Origin: an uncultured Eubacteriales bacterium
GTDB taxonomy: Bacteria > Bacillota > Clostridia > Christensenellales > Aristaeellaceae
Assembly: GCA_902801165.1 (NCBI GenBank)
Contig: CADCHI010000020.1
Coordinates: forward strand, 1-39,449
DNA length: 39,449 bases
Reading direction: 5' to 3'
A model generated the notes under the pieces. The model made no database searches, had not been told where the DNA came from, and worked only from the letters and a program-made list of their open reading frames with translations. Position numbers and translations under genes: made by a program. Of this stretch, positions 16,170 to 26,374 are shown piece after piece (the stretch's first letter is position 1; each line of letters opens with the position of its first letter).

Positions 16170-17252
16170 TTACTCTGTTACTGTGTCCTCCCAGCGCCAT
16201 TCATCCCGCCAATCAATACAGGCCATGTTCCCGTCGAATCGGATCGGCAGCCAGACGTAGGTCGCCTTGGAGGTGTCCCGCCGCAGATCGTCGATCTGCG
16301 CCATGTCCAGGTCCAGGGCGGCGATGCGCGCCTCCTTCTCCGCTTCGCTCAAGTCAGCGTCGAATCGGATCTCATAGAACTGCTTGTAGCGCTCGTAGTC
16401 CAAATCCATCAGGTCGGGGCACCAGCGGTCCGCCATGGCGATGAACAGGTCCTTCCTCTCCGGCACCTGGAACACGCAGGAGATCTGCGTGTGAAAGGAG
16501 GTGTTGGAGGCGTCGCCGGGATGGGGATTGCCCAGCACCGTATAGGGCCCGTGCCAGGTGTCGGCTACGGCCACCTCGGAGGGATTGGGCAGGTAGCCCG
16601 TCGTGCCCGAGGTGATCAGGTAGTGCTTCCCCTTCCGCACAAAGTGGGAGGTCGCCTCCCGGACATACGGCGGCGCGATGTGGGGAAAGTGGGTGGTGTA
16701 GTATCCGGTCACGTCGGTGTAGTCGTCGGTCAAATCGGCGCAGATGGTTTCGGAGTGCACGCGCTCAAAGTAGTAATACGCCTTGCCGTCCGGCGCCACC
16801 GCCAGGTCGAAGTCCCCGGCGCTCATGCCCAGCGGCCGAAGCCCCGTGCGCACGATTGCATAGGGCCCCAGGATGTCGTCCGCAGTCAGCACGGTCTCGT
16901 GCTGCTCGCCGTTCTTCTGCATGATCTTGAGCCAGCAGACGTACTTCCCCGTGCGGCGGTTGTAGATGATGTGGGGCCGGTCGATCATCGCCGTGGGATG
17001 CAGCGGCGATGTCTCGTCGTCCAGCGCGGGCGGGATGATGAGCCCGCAGTCCTCCCAGTTGTACAGATCCCGGGAGCGATAGCAGCGGATGCCCCAGGTC
17101 CACACGCCGTTCTTGCCGTCGGTGTGCTCCTTGTTCTCGCCGTACCAGTACCACATATCCCCCACCCGAAGGATGGACCCGCCGTGGGCCTGGATGGGCT
17201 TCCCCTCGGTGTCCAGCCAGACCTGGCCGGGGTGAAAAGCGTCGTATCTCAT
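16170..17252 (-). CDS. GH43 family protein, exo-beta-1,3-galactanase-like
   Basis: This is a 360-residue five-bladed beta-propeller glycosidase without signal peptide. The start AHGGSIL followed by WYWYGENK is typical of the GH43 branch that includes exo-beta-1,3-galactanases. In those enzymes the usual catalytic-base aspartate is replaced. D147 in GDFDLAV and E199 in REATSHF are the likely modulator and acid residues. The ATG at 17252 is chosen because GGAG lies ten bases upstream; two earlier candidates are too close to it or use TTG. The gene overlaps no neighbour, but its ribosome site lies over the stop of the esterase gene. It is the last gene of the operon. The exact substrate is uncertain. 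Confidence 0.78.
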   Translation of the reverse strand: MRYDAFHPGQVWLDTEGKPIQAHGGSILRVGDMWYWYGENKEHTDGKNGVWTWGIRCYRSRDLYNWEDCGLIIPPALDDETSPLHPTAMIDRPHIIYNRRTGKYVCWLKIMQKNGEQHETVLTADDILGPYAIVRTGLRPLGMSAGDFDLAVAPDGKAYYYFERVHSETICADLTDDYTDVTGYYTTHFPHIAPPYVREATSHFVRKGKHYLITSGTTGYLPNPSEVAVADTWHGPYTVLGNPHPGDASNTSFHTQISCVFQVPERKDLFIAMADRWCPDLMDLDYERYKQFYEIRFDADLSEAEKEARIAALDLDMAQIDDLRRDTSKATYVWLPIRFDGNMACIDWRDEWRWEDTVTE

Positions 17253-17266
17253 AGTATTCATGCTCC

Positions 17267-18769
17267 TCAATCCAGCAAAATCCTGAACGGCAGCGCCGGG
17301 ATGCCCGCTGCGTTGTACAGGTTGATCTCATAGTATCCCTGCCAGGCGAATTCGATCTTCCACTGCTCCGCCATCGGCAGGTCGATTGTGAGGCAGTCTC
17401 CAGCAGCACGCGCTGGGCAGGACTGCCCGTTCACCCGCAGGGCGTTCAGCACGTCGCCATCGATGTGCAGGCCATTGCCATGCTCAAAGCTCAAACTGGC
17501 CCGATTGCCCTCCCGGGCTGCGCCGTTCAACACCGGCGCGTCGCAGAGGATGTCCTCGCCGTAGACGTGTCCCCGCGCCAGCAGCGCCAGCCGCTGGCCG
17601 ATGGGACGCTTGTGCTTGGGATGGATGTCCCATCGCATGCCGGCATCGCCGCTGGAGCACAGCCAGACCCGCGGCACGCGCTCCGCCACCCGCTGTTGGC
17701 AGGCGCGCAGCGTGGGATAGGCCTCCCCCGTTTCGCTGAACCACGCCCCGAACGGCGCCAGCTGCACCATCAGGAAGGGCAGTTCGTCATGCCACAGCCT
17801 GCGCCAGGCGCGGATCATGCCCTCAAGCACTCCGTCGTAGATGTCCGCGTGCGGCTGATCGCTCTCCCCCTGATACCATATCACGCCCTTTGCCGCGTAA
17901 GGCGCGACCTTCTCCAGCATCATATGGTACAGCCCGCTGGGGCGGCAGGGGTGCAGCGGCCCGATGACGTGATCGTAGCGGGGCTTGGGGCCCTCCATCA
18001 GCTTCAGCTGTTCTTCCCGGCTCAGGCCCGGATAGAGGACCTCCGGAGAATCTCCGGGGACGGGGTGGTTCTGGATGTTTGAGGGTTCAGACAGGAACCA
18101 TTGCCTGTAATCGTCCTGATCCATCTCTTCGAGGCGCTTTTCGTGCTCGATCAGCCAGATCTCTCCCGGCCCGCCCCGAAGGTCGCCCTCGTCCATCCAG
18201 CACGCGGCATTGGTGCCGCCCCAGTTGCAGCCCACGATGCCCACCGGCACGCCCAGCGCCGCCTGCAGGCGCTCCGCGAAGTAGTACCCCACCGCGGAAA
18301 ACCAGGGCAGCTCCTTCGGATTGCAGCGCCGCCAGAAGCCGAAGTCTGAAAAGTCATACTGCTCCAGCTCGCCCTCAAAGGAGACCTCCGGGTAGTCGAA
18401 GAAGCGAATGTCCGGGTTCTCCGGCCTGTCGAGCGCCTCCTGCTTTTCCGCGTCAAAATGCAGCCAGTACTCCATGTTGGACTGTCCCCCGGCGATCCAC
18501 ACCTCGCCGATCAGCACATCCGTCAAAGCAATGGTTTCACTTCCATTGGAAACGGTAAGCGTCAGACCCCGCGCGGCCTGCAGCGCCGGAAGCGTCGCCC
18601 GCCACGCGCCGGAACGATCGGCAAGGGTCTTTGTCGTCACTATGCTTTCCTGCGCACTTGACAGACAAACGCGCACCGCTTTTCCCGGATCAGATTCTCC
18701 CCAGATGGCGACGGGCTTGCCGCGCTGCAATACCATGTGATCCGAGAAGATCATCGGCAGCTTCAGCAC
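17267..18769 (-). CDS. Sialate O-acetylesterase-like carbohydrate esterase
   Basis: This is a 500-residue SGNH-type esterase, cytoplasmic because no signal peptide is present. The opening LPMIFSDHMVLQRGKPVAIW is the standard N-terminus of the family. The catalytic serine is Ser97 in GQSNME, the oxyanion block is VIWYQGESD, and the catalytic Asp-His pair lies in DIHPKHKRPIG. Known members remove O-acetyl groups from sialic acid, but relatives in hemicellulose loci deacetylate xylan or other plant sugars. That fits this operon better, since no sialic acid genes are seen. It lies 11 bp after GH42. Confidence 0.85.
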   Translation of the reverse strand: MLKLPMIFSDHMVLQRGKPVAIWGESDPGKAVRVCLSSAQESIVTTKTLADRSGAWRATLPALQAARGLTLTVSNGSETIALTDVLIGEVWIAGGQSNMEYWLHFDAEKQEALDRPENPDIRFFDYPEVSFEGELEQYDFSDFGFWRRCNPKELPWFSAVGYYFAERLQAALGVPVGIVGCNWGGTNAACWMDEGDLRGGPGEIWLIEHEKRLEEMDQDDYRQWFLSEPSNIQNHPVPGDSPEVLYPGLSREEQLKLMEGPKPRYDHVIGPLHPCRPSGLYHMMLEKVAPYAAKGVIWYQGESDQPHADIYDGVLEGMIRAWRRLWHDELPFLMVQLAPFGAWFSETGEAYPTLRACQQRVAERVPRVWLCSSGDAGMRWDIHPKHKRPIGQRLALLARGHVYGEDILCDAPVLNGAAREGNRASLSFEHGNGLHIDGDVLNALRVNGQSCPARAAGDCLTIDLPMAEQWKIEFAWQGYYEINLYNAAGIPALPFRILLD

Positions 18770-18780
18770 CTTTGTTCACC

Positions 18781-20817
18781 TCAATTTTCGATTTCAAATA
18801 CCGCCGTGCCGTAGGGCGGCAGCACGACCCTGCCAGTCAGGCACTTCCCGTCGTACAGCGACGTTGCCGTGGCTTTCAGCCGCACCTCCTGTTTCGTCGC
18901 CTGGTAGTTCAGGCAAAACAGGAACCTGCGCCCATCCTTTTCGCGCAGGACGATTTCCACCGCTTCCGGAGCCTCCACGATGTCGCGGAAGGGCTCACAG
19001 ACACCGGCATGTGCCAGCAGCTTCTTCACGAGGTCCCGGCCGAAGGCGCCGCCCACGTGGATCGTTCGACCCCTGCCCAGCGGACGCTCCGTGACCGCGG
19101 CCTCCCCGGCATAACCATTCGACGCGTACCGCGCCAATACCTGCGTGCCCTCCGCAGGCGTCAGGATCTCATCGAAAACGGGCATCCTGACCACCTCGCC
19201 GTTCCACAGGGCCGTGAAGGGCTCACGGGCATCCTCGAAGGTAAATTCACGGATGTCCGTGCCGGTCAACCCGGAGAGCAGCCCGGGTAGCGGCCGGGTG
19301 ACGCAGTGGCCGTCCATGTCCTTCAGGCCCGCGCGGCAGCCGACGATCAGCGTTCCGCCCTGCCGGACGTAGGCCTCCAGCAGTTCAACGCGCTGTGGGT
19401 CGATGATGAAGGGATGGGGATAGATCAGCACAGGATAGGCCGTCAGCGCGGCGAGGGGCGTCTCCCCGTCCAGCCACACCGTGTCATAAGGCGCATGGCC
19501 ATACTGGGACGCGGCAAAGATCTCCCGCTCGCTGAACGCCTGCACCTTCGCGTGCCAGGAATCCAGCCGGGCGTCGCAGGCGTTGTCGAAGTCCTTGACG
19601 ACCGCGAAGGCCGCGGCGCTCTTCGCCCCGCACACCGGATCGAGCGCGCGCATGTGTTCGCAGAACGCGCTGACCTCTCTCAGCTTCCGGTTGTCGCGGC
19701 TGTCGTAGTCCAGGATGCCGTGCCAGTAATATTCCGCGCCAAAGGGGCAGGTGCGCCAGCGGAAGAAGGACACGAAGTCCGCCCCCTGGGCCACGCTCTG
19801 CGTCGCCCACAGCTCCAGCTGGCCCGGCTTCGGCGCAGGCGCGGGCAGCAGCGTCATGCCCGACTCCTGCTCCATGATGCCGAAGTGCGGGCAGATGCCC
19901 CGCACGTCGGTGAGGTAGCGGCTGCTCTCCCGGTCCCGGAATTCATTCGCGGAGGCGTCGCCGCTCTGGGCCTCGCCGAAGCTGGGATAGGAGTCGTAGG
20001 TGTACACATCCAGGCACTCCCGGGTCATCCGGGCGTTGTCCAGGTTGCCGAACATGCCGTTGGTGGTGATGAAGTCGCCGGGCTTGGCGTATTTGAGCAG
20101 GATGTCCGCCTGCATGCGGCAGAAGCGGATGGCGCTTTCCGACACGAACCGGCTGTAGTCCAGCATCTGGTGTGGGTTGTAGCCGTCCATCGGCACCCGG
20201 CGCGGCGGATAGACCTGGGCCCAGTCCGTGTAGGTCTGGTTCCAGAACACCGCGCCCCACGCCCGGTTCAATGCCTCCAGCGTGCCGTACTTGTCCCTCA
20301 GGAATGCCCGGAACGCAGCCTGGTCAGCTTCGGAGTGGAACTCGTCCACACCGCAGTTCAGCTCGTTGTCGATCTGCCAGCCGACCACCATGGGATGCCC
20401 GGCATAGTGCACGGCCAGCTGCTCCACGATCCGCGCGCACAGCTCCCGATACTTCGGGGAATTGTAATTGTAGTGCCGCCGCGCGCCGTGGCGGTAGGTC
20501 ACGCCGTCCCGGGTGACGTTCAGCACCTCGGGATACTTCTCCGTCAGCCAGGCGGGCGGCGTCGCCGTGGGCGTGCCCAGTATGACCCGCATGTCCTTTT
20601 CGGCGCAGAGGCTCAGGAAATCGCCAAAGAAGTCGAAGCGAAACACGCCCTCCTCCGGCTCGACGAGGTTCCAGGCGAATTCCCCCACGCGGACGACGGA
20701 GATGCCCGCCGCCTTCATGCGCGCAAGGTCCGTTTCCCACATTTCCCGGGGCCAGTGCTCCGGATAGTAGCACACGCCCACAGTCATTTGCTTCCATTGA
20801 AGCGGATATTCTGTCAT
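18781..20817 (-). CDS. GH42 beta-galactosidase
   Basis: This is a 678-residue glycoside hydrolase family 42 enzyme. It has a TIM barrel with the N-terminal signature GVCYYPEHWP, acid/base Glu152 in WQIDNELN and the probable nucleophile Glu316 in IMEQESG. The trimerisation and small C-terminal beta domains follow, ending in LNYQATKQEVRL. It removes terminal beta-galactose, or in some members beta-galactosyl or alpha-arabinosyl residues, from oligosaccharides. There is no secretion signal. The ATG at 20817 has GGAG eight bases upstream; a longer frame starts at GTG three codons earlier. It lies between GH43 and the esterase in the operon. Confidence 0.93.
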   Translation of the reverse strand: MTEYPLQWKQMTVGVCYYPEHWPREMWETDLARMKAAGISVVRVGEFAWNLVEPEEGVFRFDFFGDFLSLCAEKDMRVILGTPTATPPAWLTEKYPEVLNVTRDGVTYRHGARRHYNYNSPKYRELCARIVEQLAVHYAGHPMVVGWQIDNELNCGVDEFHSEADQAAFRAFLRDKYGTLEALNRAWGAVFWNQTYTDWAQVYPPRRVPMDGYNPHQMLDYSRFVSESAIRFCRMQADILLKYAKPGDFITTNGMFGNLDNARMTRECLDVYTYDSYPSFGEAQSGDASANEFRDRESSRYLTDVRGICPHFGIMEQESGMTLLPAPAPKPGQLELWATQSVAQGADFVSFFRWRTCPFGAEYYWHGILDYDSRDNRKLREVSAFCEHMRALDPVCGAKSAAAFAVVKDFDNACDARLDSWHAKVQAFSEREIFAASQYGHAPYDTVWLDGETPLAALTAYPVLIYPHPFIIDPQRVELLEAYVRQGGTLIVGCRAGLKDMDGHCVTRPLPGLLSGLTGTDIREFTFEDAREPFTALWNGEVVRMPVFDEILTPAEGTQVLARYASNGYAGEAAVTERPLGRGRTIHVGGAFGRDLVKKLLAHAGVCEPFRDIVEAPEAVEIVLREKDGRRFLFCLNYQATKQEVRLKATATSLYDGKCLTGRVVLPPYGTAVFEIEN

Positions 20818-20871
20818 CCTCAGCACTCCTGTCTATTCATGCGAACCATTTCAAAGACCGCAGTCCCGCGT

Positions 20872-22359
20872 TCAAAGCCCGGCAATTCCGAGATTCTCAT
20901 ACTCAAACCAGTTGAACCGCGCTCTCCCATGGTTCTGCGCAAAGATTCCGATATATACCCCCGTGAAGCTGATGGGCGTTGCCTCCGTACTAACCAACGA
21001 GGTCAGGCCGGTGCCTGCGGAGATTTGGTTTTCATCCGAATCTCCATAGAAGAACGCATAGTGCTTCCTGTCCGCGCGCACCGACAGTACACAGGGGCCA
21101 TGCCAGGGGGCACGGTATGCCGTGAAGGCGATGTCCCCAACCTGTTTTCTCAGCTGAATCTCGCCATCCTGAAGAAGCAAATCATAGTGGTGCTCCGCGT
21201 CATAGAACACCGTCAGACCCGCCTCTCCCTGCTCGGGTTCCAGTCTCGTCATACAGCGCATATCAAACTGTTCCTGTCGACGTCCCAAAAATGTGGGCGA
21301 TCCTTCACCGGACAGCGTCGTGCCGGAATCGGACAGCAGGATGCCCTTGTCGTCGCGAACGTAGCATTTATCGTCGGGGTTTCTGAGCCAGTTCCACTCT
21401 GGTCCCAGGGGTTTTGCAAAATCACACCGCCTTGGAGTTTGGGGAAAGCGCTTCTCCGGGGGCAGCGGCCCGTCCATCTCACCGAGGATCGGCTCCCCCG
21501 CGTTGACCACCGGCCAGCCGTTCACCCAGGTAACCGGCGCCAGGAAGGTCTCGCGTCCAAGATGGTGAAAGTACAATTCGCTCAGCCTGTGTCCCAGAAA
21601 AACCATCCACCAGTTTCCCAGACCATCCTCAATCAGGTCTGCGTGCCCGACGCCCTGGATTTCACAATTCTCCTTCATGAGCCGGTTCTGGGACAGGATC
21701 GGGTTGTGTGGACAGCTTTCATAGGGTCCCCACACGCTGTCCGACCGGGCGATGGTCTCACAGTGTCCGTATTCCGTTCCGCCCTCCGCGATCATGAGGT
21801 AATAAACGCCGCCGATCTTATACAGGTGAGGGCCCTCCGGGCAGCGTCCGCCGTTCCCGTGCCAGATCATCTTGACGCCGGACAGCTTCTCTCCGGTGCG
21901 GATATCGATCTGGAACATGCCGATGCCCTGCAACCCGTCATCGGTGAAATGCGTTCCGGTATAAAAAACGCTGCCGTCGTCGTCAAAGAAAAGCGACGGA
22001 TCGATGCCGCCCTGGTCGATCCATACGGGATCGCTCCACGCGCCGCGAGGGTCTTCGGCATGCACCATGAAATTCCCTCCGGACGAGACATTGGTGACAA
22101 TGACCCAGAACAGGCCGTCATAATAGCGTATGGTCGGCGCGTAAATGCCGCCGGAAACGCCTGCTTTGCCGAGATCCAACTGACTTCTGCGGGTCAAGAC
22201 ATGGCCGATCTGTTCCCAATGGACGAGATCCTGGCTGTAAAAAATCGGAATGCCCGGAAAATATCCAAACGAGGAGGTGACCAGATAGAAGTCCTTGCCG
22301 ACCCGGCAAACGGACGGGTCCGGGTGAAAGCCGGGGATGATTGGGTTCTGATACTTCAT
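20872..22359 (-). CDS. GH43 beta-xylosidase / alpha-L-arabinofuranosidase
   Basis: The 495-residue protein has an N-terminal GH43 propeller and a C-terminal concanavalin-like domain from about residue 320. That is the architecture of subfamilies with beta-xylosidase and arabinofuranosidase activity. The catalytic base is Asp14 (FHPDPSV), the modulator is Asp120 (GGIDPSLF), and the acid is Glu175 (CPEGPHLY). The start at 22359 is behind GGAGG and gives the standard MKYQNPIIPGFHPDPS. There is no signal peptide. Activity on xylo- or arabino-oligosaccharides is likely, but the two cannot be separated by sequence alone. Confidence 0.92.
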   Translation of the reverse strand: MKYQNPIIPGFHPDPSVCRVGKDFYLVTSSFGYFPGIPIFYSQDLVHWEQIGHVLTRRSQLDLGKAGVSGGIYAPTIRYYDGLFWVIVTNVSSGGNFMVHAEDPRGAWSDPVWIDQGGIDPSLFFDDDGSVFYTGTHFTDDGLQGIGMFQIDIRTGEKLSGVKMIWHGNGGRCPEGPHLYKIGGVYYLMIAEGGTEYGHCETIARSDSVWGPYESCPHNPILSQNRLMKENCEIQGVGHADLIEDGLGNWWMVFLGHRLSELYFHHLGRETFLAPVTWVNGWPVVNAGEPILGEMDGPLPPEKRFPQTPRRCDFAKPLGPEWNWLRNPDDKCYVRDDKGILLSDSGTTLSGEGSPTFLGRRQEQFDMRCMTRLEPEQGEAGLTVFYDAEHHYDLLLQDGEIQLRKQVGDIAFTAYRAPWHGPCVLSVRADRKHYAFFYGDSDENQISAGTGLTSLVSTEATPISFTGVYIGIFAQNHGRARFNWFEYENLGIAGL

Positions 22360-22402
22360 ATTTCCTCCTTCTTTCCCTCTGGGATCATGACGAAACGCGC
22401 CT

Positions 22403-23935
22403 TCACCGCTCCTGGCCATCCACGCGGGTCAGCCTGAGCACCATGTACTGGCGGCCCGGCATTGGGATGTGGAAGCGGCCTTTGTGGATGCCGGCATCCT
22501 CGACGGTCATGTTCCAGGTGTCGACCAGCTCCACGCGGTAGGGCGTCGCCCTGTCGATCTCCACCACGCCCTCCCGGGGCTGCATGATGCCGTAGTAGAT
22601 CAGGTAGGCGGATTTCGCCTCGGCAAACTCCCCCTCCGGGGCGGCCATGGACACGTTGAACATGTCCCGCTGGGGCTGCAGGCCGTGGCCGGGGAACTGC
22701 TTCATCACATCCAGCAGGAACCTGACCCGCTTCCAGCTCTCGCCGTACAGCTTTCTGCCGTGGGACCACCACAGCACGTCCGTCTCCCGGCCGTTCAGGT
22801 CAGCCCTGTGCCCGAGATAGGTCTCCCCGTGCCCCGGATAGCCGCCGCGCACGGCGACCTCCCAGAAGCGCCGCACCATCTCCTCGCCGGTGATGTTGCC
22901 CCAGGGCCAGGGGATGTCGCCCTCGTAGGACATCTCGTCTAGCACCACGGGCTTGCCGAACTGCGTCCGGTAGTCGGCGGCCACCTGGGCGGGCCGCTGG
23001 AGGCTGCAGTGGGTGATCCAGGGGCGGGAATAGTCATACTGGTAGATGCAATGATGGATGGAGCGCAGGTGACGATAGGGGTCCTTCTTCACCAGCACGT
23101 CCGCGTAGAACTCCCAGTCGGAAAGCGTCTTGGCCTTCAGGATGTCGTACTCGTTGGCCAGCGACCACCACACGTTTCGGTAGGCGGCGAAGCGGGCCAC
23201 GCAGTAGTTCCAGTACAGTGCGTCCTCTGCGTGGGACATCTGCGAGAAACCCCAGCGGTCATAGGGGTGCATCATGATGAGGTCGGCCTCGATTCCCAGC
23301 CCCTGCAGCGCCAGGATGCACTTCTCGATGTGCCGGAAGTGCTCGGGATTGAAGCGGGTCTTGTCGAAGCGGTTGCCGCCCCTGTCGCCGGTATAGTCGT
23401 AGTAGTTGTCGTCGGTCAGCACCGAGGAGTCCATGGGCGTGCCCTCATAGGGATAGCTCCTGGGCTCGTGCAGGTTGTAGTCGAAGTGCTTGGGCAGCAC
23501 GCAGAAGCGCAGCTTGTTGAAGCCCGCGGCCTCCAGCGATTTCAGGGTCTCCTCGATCAGCACGTCCGACTGGTGGTTCCACACGTAGCAGGTGGTGCCC
23601 ACGGAATAGTAGGGCGTGCCGTCCTCGTAGGCGAAGTGATACTGCTTCGCCACCCGCACCGGGCCGTGGTTGCCCCCAGAAGGCGCGACTGCCGTAAACG
23701 CGCCGTTCACCGGCTCCACCAGGAAATCCGCCGCGATTTCATAGCGATATTCCCCCTCAAACGAGGGCATGAACCGCACGCGGTAGACGCCGTCGCCGTC
23801 GTAGAAGCCCTCCGCGCGGACGGTCTCCTGCGCGCCCGTGAACGCACCCTCTATGTGATGCTCGGTAAAGGGGTTGCCCGCCGACGGCCCCTTGACCGCA
23901 ATCTCGAACAGGCCCCATCTTTCAACTTGCTTCAT
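22403..23935 (-). CDS. DUF5060 / apiosidase-like glycoside hydrolase
   Basis: This 510-residue protein has an N-terminal beta-sandwich (about residues 1-90) of DUF5060 type. A TIM barrel of the apiosidase-like (DUF4038-related) group follows, and then a C-terminal beta domain. Likely catalytic carboxylates are Glu262 in SLANEYD and Glu334 in VLDEMSYEGD, the usual positions after strands 4 and 7. Members act on plant cell-wall glycans, and some release apiose or act on rhamnogalacturonan side chains. The specific activity is not predictable here. It starts 3 bp after the GH3 gene behind GGAGG, so the two are coupled. Confidence 0.82.
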   Translation of the reverse strand: MKQVERWGLFEIAVKGPSAGNPFTEHHIEGAFTGAQETVRAEGFYDGDGVYRVRFMPSFEGEYRYEIAADFLVEPVNGAFTAVAPSGGNHGPVRVAKQYHFAYEDGTPYYSVGTTCYVWNHQSDVLIEETLKSLEAAGFNKLRFCVLPKHFDYNLHEPRSYPYEGTPMDSSVLTDDNYYDYTGDRGGNRFDKTRFNPEHFRHIEKCILALQGLGIEADLIMMHPYDRWGFSQMSHAEDALYWNYCVARFAAYRNVWWSLANEYDILKAKTLSDWEFYADVLVKKDPYRHLRSIHHCIYQYDYSRPWITHCSLQRPAQVAADYRTQFGKPVVLDEMSYEGDIPWPWGNITGEEMVRRFWEVAVRGGYPGHGETYLGHRADLNGRETDVLWWSHGRKLYGESWKRVRFLLDVMKQFPGHGLQPQRDMFNVSMAAPEGEFAEAKSAYLIYYGIMQPREGVVEIDRATPYRVELVDTWNMTVEDAGIHKGRFHIPMPGRQYMVLRLTRVDGQER

Positions 23936-23938
23936 GAA

Positions 23939-26344
23939 TCAGACCTCCTCCACCGTCGTGTCGGCATAAAAGCCGCGGTTTCTGCCGTCGATGATCGCAC
24001 TCTCTGTTACCGCATAACCGCCCTCCAAGCGGATGTCCTCAGAGGACGCGCCGACCTGCACGTCGAAGCGGCCCCTTTCCACCTTCCAGTTCATGTCCTC
24101 GTCCAGAAAGGCCAGCTGGTCCGCCCGCAGGGTAAAGGCGACGCGCTTCGCCTCCCCCGCCCTGAGATGGATCCGGCAGAAGCCCGCCAGCTCCTTCACG
24201 GGGCGGATCATGGAGGCATAGGGATCGCTGACATACAGCTGGGCCACCTCATCACCATCCACATTGCCAGCGTTGCGCACCGTGAAGCTGATATTCACAC
24301 TGTCGCCGGGACCGATTTCGTCCGGCGAGACCTCCAGGTCCGCATACTCAAACCGAGTGTAGGACAGCCCGTGGCCGAAGAAGTATCGCGGCCTGTGGGA
24401 GCAGCTGGCGTAGTCCTGAAAGCCGATGCTCTCGCCCTGGTGCCAAGAGGAGCCGAATGGATGGTTGTAGAACACCGGAATCTGCCCGGCGTTGCGGGCC
24501 ACGCACACCGGCAGCCTGCCCGCGGGGTTGTAGTCCCCCAGCAGCACGTCTGCCACGGCCTGAGCGCCCATTTCGCCGGGGCACCAGGCCTCCAGGATGG
24601 CGCCCAGGTATTGGTCCGCAATGTCGCTGGAGATGGGCCGTCCGTCGAAGTGCACCCCCGCCATGGGAATGCCCAGTGCCGCCGCCTTTTCGATCAGGCC
24701 ATCCTGGCAGGGCGGCAGGTTGATGAATACGTCGTCCACGCCCTCGCCGGTGGTGGAGATGGAGCCGGAGGTGTACTTGCCGCCGAGGGTGAACAGGATC
24801 AGGTCCGCGCCTTTCATCGCCTCCAGCGCCTCGGCATAGTGAGTTGTATCATCGCCCGCGCAGGGGTAGCCGTGGGCCCAGGCGACCTCGGTCTCCGGCA
24901 GCCGCCGCTTGAGTTCGTCCAGCAGGCTGGGGCAGCCGGGGCACAGCTTGTCCAGCACGGCGTCGAACTCCGGGGTGTCATTCACCTGGATCTGGGTGCC
25001 GGGGACGCGCTCGTAGTCCGTCACGGGACCCTCGCGCTTCACCCCCGCCATGGAGCCCTCCACGGCCAGGATCGCCTCCACCATGCTCAGGTGGGTGTAG
25101 CCCGCGAAGAAGTACCGGGGATTAACCGCGTGGCAGCCGATCACGGCGATCTTCTTCGCCTTCTTCGAAATCGGCAGCGCGCCGCCGTTCTTCAGCAGCA
25201 CCATGCCCTCCCGCGCGCTGCGCAGGGAGAGGGCACTGTCATTCTCCGAGTAGAAGGCTTCCTTCAACGCCTCCCCTTGCGGCGCGAAGGGATGCTCGAA
25301 CAGGCCCATGCGGAACTTTGCCTCCAGCACTCGCAGCACGGCGCGGTCCAGCACCGCTACGTCCGCCTTTCCGGTGTCGAACCACCCGGCCAGCTCCTCG
25401 GTCAGCGTGGCGCGCGTGGGCAGCTCCACGTCCATGCCCGCCTCCAGGCAGGCCAGGCCCGCCTCGGTATCGCTCTCGAACATGTGCTGGGAGTTGTGGG
25501 CATTGCCCATGGCGCCATAGTCCGACACCGCCACGCCGTCGAAGCCCATCTCCTCCCGGAGCAGGTTCGTGAGAATGGCCTTGGACGCGGACACGGCCTT
25601 GCCGTTCAGCGTGCAATAGCAGGGCATGACGCCCCGCAGGCCGGCCTCGGTGATCGCCGCCTGGAAGGGCTTGGCGTAGACCTCCCGCAGCAGGCGCTCC
25701 GGCACCTCGGCGTCCGCGCCGTGGATGCCGCCCTGGGAGTGGTGGAAGCCCAGGAAGTGCTTGGCCACGGATTCCGACCGCAGGCCGCCGGTATCGTCCG
25801 ACTGGATGCCCGCGGTATAGGCCGCGCCCATGGCGGCGGCGAGGGTCGGGTCCTCGCCGTAGGTCTCGCCCTGGCGTCCCATGCGGGAATCCCGGGAGAC
25901 GTCCAGCACCGGCGCGAAGGTCTGCGTCACGCCCACGGCCCGCTCCTGCCGCGCCACCGCCCGGCCGATCTCCTTCTCCAGTTCCGGGTCGAAGCCGGAA
26001 CCCCGGGCGATGCCCGCGGGATAGCTGGTCGCGCCCTGTATGTAAGCCCCGCAGAGCCCCTCCATGTGAAACGCGGCCGGAATGCGGTGCGGGCTTCCCG
26101 CCATGGCCTTTTCCTGGAGCGTCCGCTGCCACTTCGCCGCTTCCTCCAGCGAATCGAGCCGCCGCATCTCCAGCGTGGAATACTGGCCGATGCCGCCCGC
26201 CACCGCCGCGTCCAATTCTCTCTCATACCCAGGTATGGGAAACGCCCCGATCAGCTGCTTAAGCTTTTCGCCGGTCGACATCTTCGAAAGCAAGTCCTTC
26301 GCCCGCTCCCCGGCGGTGAGTTCGGGGTTCATATATCGCTCCAT
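23939..26344 (-). CDS. GH3 beta-glucosidase / beta-xylosidase
   Basis: This is an 801-residue family 3 glycoside hydrolase. It has an N-terminal TIM barrel with the RQGETYGEDP and KHFLGFHHSQGG loops and nucleophile Asp275 in GVAVSDYGAM. The alpha/beta sandwich has IAVIGCHAVNPRYFFAGYTH, and a C-terminal fibronectin-III-like domain follows from about residue 680. It removes terminal beta-linked glucose or xylose. There is no signal peptide. The start at 26344 has GGGAG eight bases upstream; an ATG four codons later also has a site. It begins 30 bp after the isomerase/epimerase-like gene. Confidence 0.94.
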   Translation of the reverse strand: MERYMNPELTAGERAKDLLSKMSTGEKLKQLIGAFPIPGYERELDAAVAGGIGQYSTLEMRRLDSLEEAAKWQRTLQEKAMAGSPHRIPAAFHMEGLCGAYIQGATSYPAGIARGSGFDPELEKEIGRAVARQERAVGVTQTFAPVLDVSRDSRMGRQGETYGEDPTLAAAMGAAYTAGIQSDDTGGLRSESVAKHFLGFHHSQGGIHGADAEVPERLLREVYAKPFQAAITEAGLRGVMPCYCTLNGKAVSASKAILTNLLREEMGFDGVAVSDYGAMGNAHNSQHMFESDTEAGLACLEAGMDVELPTRATLTEELAGWFDTGKADVAVLDRAVLRVLEAKFRMGLFEHPFAPQGEALKEAFYSENDSALSLRSAREGMVLLKNGGALPISKKAKKIAVIGCHAVNPRYFFAGYTHLSMVEAILAVEGSMAGVKREGPVTDYERVPGTQIQVNDTPEFDAVLDKLCPGCPSLLDELKRRLPETEVAWAHGYPCAGDDTTHYAEALEAMKGADLILFTLGGKYTSGSISTTGEGVDDVFINLPPCQDGLIEKAAALGIPMAGVHFDGRPISSDIADQYLGAILEAWCPGEMGAQAVADVLLGDYNPAGRLPVCVARNAGQIPVFYNHPFGSSWHQGESIGFQDYASCSHRPRYFFGHGLSYTRFEYADLEVSPDEIGPGDSVNISFTVRNAGNVDGDEVAQLYVSDPYASMIRPVKELAGFCRIHLRAGEAKRVAFTLRADQLAFLDEDMNWKVERGRFDVQVGASSEDIRLEGGYAVTESAIIDGRNRGFYADTTVEEV

Positions 26345-26374
26345 AATCGCATCTCCCGTTCATTTTCTCTGGTT

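Noticed and set aside
19306-22437. Plus-strand frame of 1043 codons opposite GH42 and GH43
   Set aside because: Antisense shadow of two confirmed glycoside hydrolases; low-complexity translation and no ribosome binding site.
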